The translations under genes and the position numbers were made by a program. From positions 1 through 41,386 of the forward strand of contig JAHBWC010000074.1 in assembly GCA_019637225.1 (NCBI GenBank): a DNA stretch of 41,386 nt, given 5' to 3'. The stretch's first letter is position 1; every line of letters starts with the position of its first letter. This document shows, piece by piece, positions 19,901 through 28,500 of this stretch. The notes below the pieces were generated by a model that did no database searches, had not been told where the DNA came from, and was given only the letters and a program-made list of their open reading frames with translations. Source of the stretch: Labilithrix sp. GTDB taxonomy: Bacteria > Myxococcota_A > Polyangia > Polyangiales > Polyangiaceae.

Positions 19901-19980
19901 GCCCGCACGCCAGGGCGGCAGCCCGCACGCCAGGGCGGCAGCCCGCACGCCAGGGCGGGAGCGCGCACGCCAGGGCGGGA
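19901..19980. repeat. 20-bp tandem repeat, four copies
   Basis: Four direct copies of GCCCGCACGCCAGGGCGGCA begin at 19901, 19921, 19941 and 19961, with single-base changes (the last A/C and G/C positions), and then a truncated fifth start GCCCGCG. Each copy contains the small inverted repeat CGCC-AG-GGCG, and GCCC...GGGC around it. It is intergenic, between the PHA-system gene and the first giant TPR gene. Confidence 0.9.
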
Positions 19981-20146
19981 GCCCGCGTCGAGCGCCCGAG
20001 CGCCCCGAACGCGTTCGCCGGTCGTGGTCTGCCAAGCGCCCGGTCGGTGCTGAGCTTCGCTGCCCTGGCTGCCGAAGAAACGCCGCATTTGGCCTCGAAT
20101 GCAGCACACCCCGACGACGTCGTAGGGTATGCTCCACGCCGGCGAA

Positions 20147-23100
20147 ATGCCGGAAGACTCGAAGGAAGCCGAGCACCAAGACGGGTCTCCGCAACCCGAC
20201 GACGTCGCTCCGGACGGGGACGCGAGTGCGCGTGTCGACCTCGGCGACGCCGAGGCGCTCGACGACGCCGACCTCGCGCCTGACGACGACGTCGAGGTCT
20301 CGGTGACGGCCGAGGCGTCCGACGCTTCGCTCGACGAGGTCGAGGTCGCGGCCGACAGCCCGGTCGCGGACGTCGCGGTCGCGGCCGGCGCACCGGTCTC
20401 GGACGATGCGTCCGTCACGGACGACGCGCCGGTGGCGGACGACGCCGCCGTCACGGCCGATGCGCCCGTCACGGACGGCGGCGCCGTCACGGCCGACGGC
20501 GACGACGAGGCCGACGGCGCTTTGCTCGGCGCGGCCTCGGCCGACGAGGACGACGCGGGCGCGGCCGACGCCGCTTCGCTCGCGACGACGGAGGCCCACG
20601 CCGCGCTCCGCGCCGCGGCGACGCTCACGCATAGCGGCGCGTCGCAGCTTCCGCCGGCGCCGATCGAGACGATCGAGGCCGTCGCCGCGGCGGTCGGCCG
20701 GCTGCGCGCCGAGGTGGCGGCGACGACGGACAAGGCGCGCCAGGCGCGCCTCCTCGACGAGGCCGCCGAGATCCAAGAGCGCGGCGGCGACGAGCCCGGC
20801 GCGGCGCGCGACTACCTCGCGGCGTACAACGCCGACACGAGCTTCCGCGAGCCGCTCGAGGGGCTCGTCCGACTGCTCGAGCGGCGCCGCTCGCTGTCGA
20901 ACCTCGGCAAGCTCATCGAGGCGCTCGTCGCGTCGGCCGCGACACCGGAAGAGCGCGCGCGCGCCCTCACGCAGCGGGCCCTGTTCGTCGAGGACGTGCA
21001 GAAGGACCTCGAGGGGGCGCGCGGCATGGCGCGCGAGGCCACGGAGACGGGGGCGATCGCCGCCGACCTCGGCCCCGCATGGCTGGCGCTCGAGATGGTG
21101 GCGGCGAAGCTCGGCGACGCCGCCGAGCGCGAGGAGGCGCTCGCCGGACGCGCCGAGCTCACCGACGATCCGACCTGGCGCGGCCTGTTGCTCGTCGACG
21201 TCGCGCGCCTCGCGGCGAGCGGCGGCGACGTCGACCGCGCGCTCGACGTCCTCGCGCGGGCGCGTGACGTCGGCGGAAGCGCGGCCTTCCACGCGGCCGC
21301 CACCGTCGAGCGCGTCGTCGCGGCCGATCCGGGGCTCCCCGGCTCGGACGACGCGCGCGCGCGGAGCCGCGCCCTCGCCGAGGCGCTCGAGGCGCGCGCG
21401 GAGATGATCCAGGACGCGCTCGGCAACGCCGAGGCGGGCGATGCGCGCGGCGTCCCGCGCTACTGCCGTCGCATCGAGTACGTCATCGACCTCCTCCTCC
21501 GCGCGGCGGACGCACGGCGCCTGGCGAGCGAGCTCGGGCGCGCGTCGCAGCTGCTCGATCGGGCGCTCGGCGTCCTCGCCGAGGCGGCAGAGAGAGACGG
21601 TCCGCCCGACGAGCCGACCGCGAACGGCGAGAGCGCGCGCGACGCGAGGTCGACGATCGAGCGCATCGTGCTCACCGCCCGCCTGAGGCTCGCCGAGCTC
21701 GCGGGCGACACGGCGCTCGCCGCCGACCTCGCGGACAAGCGCATCGTCGGCGAGACCGACGGCGGCGTCGCGGCGTCTCTCGCGATGCGCGTCGCCGAGC
21801 ACGCCGCGAGCGAGGGCGACGTCCCGCGCGCGCTCGAGGCGCTCACCCGCGCGACCGAGCGCGATCCCGCGTCGTCGCCCGCGCGCGCGCTGAAGATCGA
21901 CATCCTCGAAGGGAGCGGCGACGGCGCGCGCTTCGCGACCGAGCTCGAGGAGCTCTCGCGTCACTGCGCGACCGGCGAAGCGCAGGGGCGCGCGCTCCTC
22001 CTCGCGGCGTACGTCTGGGCGACGCGTGCCGAGAGCGGCGCGCGCGCGAGGGAGGCGCTCGGACAAGCCGCGGCGTGCGGCGTGCCGAAGGAGACGATCG
22101 CGCGGCTCGGACGCACCCTCGCGAGCCTTCGCTCGGATCACACCTGGTACGAGGACGCGACGCGCGCGCTGGTCGAGCACGCGAGCGCGACCGGCGCGGA
22201 GAGCGACGCCGCAAAGGCGGGCGACGCGGCGAAGGGCGCCTCCGACGCCGCCGCGGAGCTCCCGCTCCTCTGGATCGAGCTCGCGCGCATCCGCCTCGGC
22301 CAGGGCGACGACGCCGGGGCCGCCAAGGCGACGGCCGCGCTGCGCGAGCTGCCCGAAGGGGCGTGGCTCGGCCGCGTGCTCGACGGGCTCGCCTCGCCGG
22401 ACATCGAGCCCGCGCGCGCGCGCACCGCGCTCGAGGAGCTCGCCGCCGGCGTCGACGACCCCGCGCTCCGCCGGAGCCTAGGCGTCGTCTGCGCGCTCCG
22501 GGCTCGTGCCGCCGGCGACGAGGCCGCCGCGGTCGCCCACCTCGAGGCGCTCGCGAAGGACGACGCGGCCGATCCGCTCGTCAACGCTTACCTCGGCGAT
22601 CTCCTCCGGCTCGCGAGCGATCGCGCTTCCGCCGCTCGCCACGCGAGCGCGGCCGCGGAGGCGGTCGCGGCCGCCGGCGACGATCCCGAGCGCGCCGCCG
22701 CGCGCCACCTCGAGGCGGGCCTCGAGACGTGGCGCCTCGGCGAGCGCGCGACGGCACTCGCTCATTTCGACGCCGCCGCGGAGGTCGCGCCCGAAGCCGC
22801 GCGCCCCGCCCTGGCCTGGGCCACGCGCGGCATCGACGTCGACGCGGTCGACGGCCGCCGGCGCGCGCTCGACGTCGCGGGCGGCGACGCCGGCGTCGCG
22901 CTCGAGCGTTTCGCCCTCGAGGCGACGCTCGGAGATCCCGACGAAGCGGCGTCCGCGCTCGCCGCGGTCGACATCGCTTCGAGCCCGAGCCTCCGCGTCG
23001 CCGGCGCGCTCGCGAGGCTCGCCTGGCCACGCGGCGGCGCGACCGACGCCGAGGCGGTCATCGCCGCGCTCGACACCGTGGCCGGCCTGAGCGATCCGGC

Positions 23101-25543
23101 GAAGAGCGCCGCCGCCGCCGAGCGCCTCCGGCTCGCGCGCGAGGACGGCGACAGCGACGCGGACGGCATCGCCGCCGCCGCGAAGGCCTGGCTCGACGCC
23201 GGCGGCGGAGGCGCCGCCGCGGTCGAGTGGCTCGCGAGCGCGATGGCGAGCGGCGCGCCGCACAAGGAGATCCCGGCGAGGCGCGCGCTCGCCGAGCTGG
23301 CGTCCGACGAGGCGCGCGAGGCGCTGCACGCGAGCGCGACGCTCCTCGCGTGGGCGCTCGCTCCGGACGAAGCGCACGCGCTCGTGTCGGGCACGTCGCA
23401 CGCCGCGCGGCTCGCGAACCTCGAGCTCTCGCCGCCCGGATGCGATCCACGACGGCGGGCCTCGACGCTCTCCGAGCTCGACGGCGCGCTCGGCGAGGAC
23501 ACGGAGAACGACGCGATGGGCCTCGCGGGCTGGTCGGCCCTCGCTGCGGGCGACGCCGCGGCGGCCCTCGACGTCTTCCGCGCGGTCACGACGAGCCGGC
23601 CCGACGATCTCCACGCCTGGGAGGGGATGCGGACGTGCGCCGAGGAGCTCGGCGACGCCGAGGCCTACGCCGTGGCGTGCGAGCAGCTCGGCGCGCGATG
23701 CGCCGACGACGCGCGCGGCGCCGCGTTCTGGGAGCGGTCCGCGCTGGCCTGGCTCAAGCTCGGCACGGCGTTCGAGACGCGTGCGGAGAGCGCGCTCGAC
23801 GCGAGCTTCGCCCGCGACGCCACGCGCCCGGTCGCGTTCGATCGCCTCTTCCGCCGCGTGCGCGAGCGGAAGGACCACGACAAGCTGCTCGCGCTCATCG
23901 AGCGTCGGCTCGAGGTCACCGACGACGCTCCCGAGATCGCGAAGCTCTACTGGGAGCAGGCGCGCGTGCTCCGCGAGAAGGGCGATCCCGACGGCGCCCT
24001 CGAGGCGCTCGAGCACGTCACGACGTTCGACGACAACCACGTCGGCGCGCTCGCGCTGACCGGCGAGATCTTCATCCGCCGCGGGATGTTCGAGGAGGCC
24101 GCCGAGAAGCTCGCGCGGCTCGCGGGCGTCGAGGCCGCGCCGCCGAAGAACCGCGTCACCGCCGGCGTCGCCGCCGTCGACCTCTACGAGAACAAGCTCG
24201 GGCGCCACGACCTCGCGCTCGAGGTCCTCGTCGCGCTCCACCAGGCGCGCCTCACCACCCTGCCCGTCCGCGAGCGCCTCGCGCGCGCGGCCGCGCGCAC
24301 GGGCGCCTGGGCCGAGGCGACCACCATCCTCGCCGAGCTGATGCACGAGCGCCCGGAGCGCGAGGGCCGCATCGAGGCCGCGCGGCTCGCGATGGCGATC
24401 CACCGCGATCGCATGATGTCGCCGACGTCGGCGATCGCCGCCGCGACCAAGCTCCTCGACGAAGCGCCGACCGACGGCGAGGCGATCGACCTGATCGTCG
24501 GCCTCGATCCCGCGCTCCGCGAGCGCCGCCCGCTCCTCGAGCGCGGTCGCGACGCGCTCCTCATGTCCCTCCACGAGCTGCCGAGCAACCTCGAGTCGCA
24601 GCGCCGGCTCGCGCGCGTCGCGCACGCGCTCGGGGACAACGCGCTAGAGCAAGCGGCGCTCTCGTGCGCGGTCGCGCTCGGCGGTCCGGACGGATCGAGC
24701 GAGCAGATGATCGCGCTCTACTCGAGCAAGAAGCCGCGCGTCCCGCAGGTCACGCTGAGCGAGCCGATGCTCCGCCAGATCCTCGCGTCGGGCGACGACG
24801 GCCCCATCGCCGACCTGTTCGTCGCGCTCGGGCCCACGCTCGGCGAGGCGCTCGGTCCGACGCGCGAGAGCCTCGGCGTCACGAAGAAGGACCGCGTCGA
24901 CCCGAAGGCCGGCATCGCGCTCCGCGCCGAGATCGCGCAGTGGGCCGCCGCGCTCGGGATCGCGACGTTCGACCTCTACGTCGGCGGCAAGGACCCCGGC
25001 GGCGTTCAGGGCATCGCCGGCGACACGCCGGCGATCGTCGTGGGCTCGGGGGTCAACGCGCCGCTCTCCCCGACGACGCGCGCCCGCGTCGCGCGCGAGC
25101 TCGTCTCGATCGCCCGCGGGACCACGATCACGCGCTGGCGCGACGACGCCACGATCGCCGCGATCGTCGTCGCCGCCTGCAACCTCGCCAAGGTCCGGGT
25201 CGACGCGCCGCCCTTCGCGGTCCTCGCCGAGGTCGAGCGCCACATCGGCAAGGCCATCTCGCGCAAGACGAAGGCCGCCATCGAGCCGATCTGCCGCGCG
25301 TACGTGGCCGCGTCCCCCGACGCGCGCCAGTGGGCCGCCCGCGCGCGCATCTCGCAGGCGCGGTGCGCGGCGCTGGCGTCGGGCGACGTCTCGGTCGTGC
25401 TCGCGGACGTCTTCGGCGAGCCCGTCGAGCGGCTCGGCGCGGTCGCGCGCGACGATCTCCGCGCCCACGAGCTCTTCCGCTTCGTGCTCTCACGTCCGTA
25501 TTTCGAGCTTCGTCGCTCGCTGGGTCTCGAGGGGCAAGGATGA
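20147..25543 (+). CDS. Giant TPR/alpha-solenoid protein 1
   Basis: About 1798 residues from the ATG at 20147 (MPEDSKEAEHQ); an in-frame ATG at 20129 is also possible and neither has a clear ribosome binding site. Residues 1-155 are acidic low complexity with a loose repeat of V-T/A-D-D/A-A-P units. About 165-1540 are an uninterrupted run of helical repeats of TPR type (AARDYLAAYNADTSF, ALFVEDVQKDLEGARGMA, KLYWEQARVLREKGDPDGAL, TGEIFIRRGMFEEAAEKL). A different, compact C-terminal module begins near 1541 (genomic 24767). There is no signal peptide and no catalytic motif, so it is probably a cytoplasmic scaffold. The stop overlaps the ATG of the second giant gene (ATGA). Extreme use of GCG/GAC/CTC codons matches the rest of the window. 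Confidence 0.85.
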   Translation: MPEDSKEAEHQDGSPQPDDVAPDGDASARVDLGDAEALDDADLAPDDDVEVSVTAEASDASLDEVEVAADSPVADVAVAAGAPVSDDASVTDDAPVADDAAVTADAPVTDGGAVTADGDDEADGALLGAASADEDDAGAADAASLATTEAHAALRAAATLTHSGASQLPPAPIETIEAVAAAVGRLRAEVAATTDKARQARLLDEAAEIQERGGDEPGAARDYLAAYNADTSFREPLEGLVRLLERRRSLSNLGKLIEALVASAATPEERARALTQRALFVEDVQKDLEGARGMAREATETGAIAADLGPAWLALEMVAAKLGDAAEREEALAGRAELTDDPTWRGLLLVDVARLAASGGDVDRALDVLARARDVGGSAAFHAAATVERVVAADPGLPGSDDARARSRALAEALEARAEMIQDALGNAEAGDARGVPRYCRRIEYVIDLLLRAADARRLASELGRASQLLDRALGVLAEAAERDGPPDEPTANGESARDARSTIERIVLTARLRLAELAGDTALAADLADKRIVGETDGGVAASLAMRVAEHAASEGDVPRALEALTRATERDPASSPARALKIDILEGSGDGARFATELEELSRHCATGEAQGRALLLAAYVWATRAESGARAREALGQAAACGVPKETIARLGRTLASLRSDHTWYEDATRALVEHASATGAESDAAKAGDAAKGASDAAAELPLLWIELARIRLGQGDDAGAAKATAALRELPEGAWLGRVLDGLASPDIEPARARTALEELAAGVDDPALRRSLGVVCALRARAAGDEAAAVAHLEALAKDDAADPLVNAYLGDLLRLASDRASAARHASAAAEAVAAAGDDPERAAARHLEAGLETWRLGERATALAHFDAAAEVAPEAARPALAWATRGIDVDAVDGRRRALDVAGGDAGVALERFALEATLGDPDEAASALAAVDIASSPSLRVAGALARLAWPRGGATDAEAVIAALDTVAGLSDPAKSAAAAERLRLAREDGDSDADGIAAAAKAWLDAGGGGAAAVEWLASAMASGAPHKEIPARRALAELASDEAREALHASATLLAWALAPDEAHALVSGTSHAARLANLELSPPGCDPRRRASTLSELDGALGEDTENDAMGLAGWSALAAGDAAAALDVFRAVTTSRPDDLHAWEGMRTCAEELGDAEAYAVACEQLGARCADDARGAAFWERSALAWLKLGTAFETRAESALDASFARDATRPVAFDRLFRRVRERKDHDKLLALIERRLEVTDDAPEIAKLYWEQARVLREKGDPDGALEALEHVTTFDDNHVGALALTGEIFIRRGMFEEAAEKLARLAGVEAAPPKNRVTAGVAAVDLYENKLGRHDLALEVLVALHQARLTTLPVRERLARAAARTGAWAEATTILAELMHERPEREGRIEAARLAMAIHRDRMMSPTSAIAAATKLLDEAPTDGEAIDLIVGLDPALRERRPLLERGRDALLMSLHELPSNLESQRRLARVAHALGDNALEQAALSCAVALGGPDGSSEQMIALYSSKKPRVPQVTLSEPMLRQILASGDDGPIADLFVALGPTLGEALGPTRESLGVTKKDRVDPKAGIALRAEIAQWAAALGIATFDLYVGGKDPGGVQGIAGDTPAIVVGSGVNAPLSPTTRARVARELVSIARGTTITRWRDDATIAAIVVAACNLAKVRVDAPPFAVLAEVERHIGKAISRKTKAAIEPICRAYVAASPDARQWAARARISQARCAALASGDVSVVLADVFGEPVERLGAVARDDLRAHELFRFVLSRPYFELRRSLGLEGQG

Positions 25544-28500
25544 GCGACGACCGCAACGACCCGCTCGCCGGCCTCGGCGACCTCGACTGGGACAGCGCCC
25601 TCGACGAGTGGGAGAAGAACACGTTCGTCCCGGAGGTCGCGCGCGACGCCGACACGAACCGCGTGGCGGGCCCGCTCGGCAACGACGACGACGCGGAGGG
25701 ACGCGAGCGCGAGGCCGAGGCCGGAGCCGCGCGAGTCGCGCCGCCCCGACCTGCCGCCGGCGCGCGCGCGGCAGAGCTCCCCGTCCCGGCGCCGCTCACG
25801 TCCGATCCCGCCCTCCGAGGCGCGCCCGAGGGCACGCTGATCGCGCCGGTCCCTCGCGAGCTTCGCGACGATCCGGTCATCGGGTCGTCGCCGCCGCCGC
25901 GCGCGTCCGCGCCGCCGCCGCGCGGATCGGTGCCGCCAGCGCGGCCCTCGGCGCCTCCGTCGATGCGCGGCGGCCTCGACCAGCTCTTCTCGCGCCCCTC
26001 TCAGCGGCCCGAGCGGCCGGCGCCTCGGGCCGAGACGGCACCCTCGCGCCCGAAGCTCCCGATCCCGCGGCGGCCGTCGGAGACGACGCGCGTGGCGCCG
26101 CCCGCCTCGCCCTGGAAGGATCCGGCGAGCGTCACGCGCCAGGCGTCGGCGCCCGCGTTCGAGGATCGCGAGAGCGAGGCCACGCTCGTCAAGGCCAGCC
26201 CGTTCGAGATGGCCGAGCAGGTCGCGAAAGCGCCCGTCGTCCCCCCTCCCTTCCCGCCGATCCCGGCGCGCGAGGAGGCCGCCCTACCCTCGACCGACGG
26301 TGCGGACGACGGAGGCCCCGCCTTCCACGATTTCCCGCCCGACGACGAGACCGCCGAGCGGCCCGGCCCGACGGCGTCCGCGCGCGACGCCGACGGTCCG
26401 ACGGTCTCGACGCGCGATCTCGACGCGAAGCTGCGCGAGAGCGACGTCGACGACGACGAGAACGCGACGGTCGTGCGCGATCGCGGCTCGCTCTCCGACG
26501 CCGACACGGCGACGCGCTTCCCCGCGGACGACGAGATGCCCACGATGGGCCGGCCGTCGAACGCGCCGGCGGCGATCGCCCCTCGCTCGAGCCCGCCGGC
26601 GGCCGCGCGGGCCCCGGTCGCCGAGTCACCGATCACCTTCGAGGGCGAGCGCCCCGTCTCGCGGTGGCTCGACGAGGAGAAGACTCGCGCGTTCGCCGAT
26701 CGGATCGCGTGGCTCGAGGAAGAGGCGCGCGCCACGGTCGACGCGACGGCCCGCGCTCGCGCGCTCCTCGCGCTGAGCGAGCTCTCTGCGCTCGTCGGCG
26801 ACGATGCGCGCGCCTACGACCTCGCGACCGAGGCGCGCGATCTCGCCCCGCACCTGCCGCTCGCCTGGCGCCAGGCGCGCCAGCTCATGCCGCGCGATCC
26901 CGACGCGCTCGCCGACGCGCTCGACGCCGAGGCTGCGCGCTCGCCGACCTCGTCTGCGCGCGCCCACGCCGTGCTGCTCGCGGCCGATCTCCTCCGCATC
27001 GGCGACCGCGGTGACGCCGCCGTCGAGCGCTGGGACAGCGCCTGCAAGCTCGATCCGGCGGACACGCGCGCGCCGATCGCGCGCGCCGCGCTCGCCCTCG
27101 CGCAGGACGACCACACGAGCGGCGTGCTCCGCCTCGCCGACAACTCCGAGCTCATCGCGTTCGACAAGGCGATCGCGACGGCGCTCCGCCTCCGCGGCGT
27201 CGAGCGGCCGGGCGCGGAGGTCGACGACATGCCGATCAACGACGGCCTGCGCCACGCGCGCCAGGCGCTCGGCGCCGGCGACATCGTCTCCGCCGCGCAA
27301 TCGGCCGGCGAGATCGCGACGCTCCCCGAGCTGTCGGGGGGCGCGCTCTGGCTCTCGGCGGCGCTCGGCTCCGCGCACATCGCGTCGCGGCGCGCCTCCG
27401 CGCGCGCGCTGAAGACGCTCGCGGCCGACGGCGACGCGCTCGCGCGACGGCAGCTGGCGGCCCGCGGCATCGAGCTCGGCGATCCGGAGCTCGTCTCGGC
27501 GGCGCTCTCGGACCCGACGGCGTTCGAGCCGGCGGAGCGCGCGCTCCTCGGCGTCCTCGCGACCTCGAAGGGCGGCGACGCGGAGGTCGACGCGAGCGCG
27601 AGCGCGCGGCTCACCGACGACGACGCGTTCGCTCCGCTCGTCGACGCGCTCTCCGCGATCTCGCCGCGGGCGACGTCGAGCGATGCCGGCGACGCGGCGC
27701 GCCCTGCTCGGGTCGCCGGCAACGCCGCCGCCCGCGCCCTCGCGACGCTCGGACGTGTGCTCGCCGGCGGCGCGAAGTCGGAGGACATCGACGAGGCACT
27801 CGCGGCGATCGCCGCTCCGCGCCCGGCGGCGGCCGGAGGCGTCGCGATCGAGGCCGCCGTCCGCGGCAAGCGTTGGGGCGAGCTCAGCGAGGCGCTCTCG
27901 AGCCTCCCGGCGAGCGACGACGCGGCCGGCGCCGCGCAGCGGCACGTGGCGGCGGCGATCGTCGCCGAGCGCGCCGGCAACCGCGATCGCGCGAAGGAGG
28001 CCTGGAAGGAGGCCGCGAAGGACACGAGCTTCGCGACCGACGGCATCCTCCGCATCGCCGCCGATCTCGACCGCGAGATCGATCTCGGCGCCGAGCTGCT
28101 TCGCGTGGCCGACGAGATGCCCGACGGCGTCGCCTCCGCGATCCTTCGCCTCGAGGCGATCGCGCGGAGCACGCTCGACGACGACGCGCAGGGCGCCGTC
28201 CTCGAGCGCGTGCACCGCGCCGCGCCGGAGCTCGGCATCGGCGGCTTCCTCGCCGAGCGCGCCGGCCGGCGCAAGGGCGACCTCGACGAGGTCCTCCGCT
28301 GGATCCAGGAGCGCCGCGCGTACGCGACCGATCCCCTCGAGACCGCCCTCGACGCGGTCCGCGAAGCGCTGCTCGTCGCGGATCGCGATCCCGAGCTCGC
28401 GAGCACGCGCCTCGAAGAGGCGCACCGCGCGCGTCCCGCCGACGTCGCGCTCCGGGAGCTCCACGAGCGCCTCGCCCCGGAGCCGCCCGCCGATCGCGGC

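Noticed and set aside
19901..19980. Possible CRISPR array
   Set aside because: Copies are directly adjacent with no spacers, and no cas gene is in the window.
22075..25539. Upstream in-frame extension of giant TPR protein 2 through the first TPR gene
   Set aside because: The extension is Arg-rich shadow sequence; the ATG at 25540 with ATGA coupling and a sensible acidic start is the real beginning.
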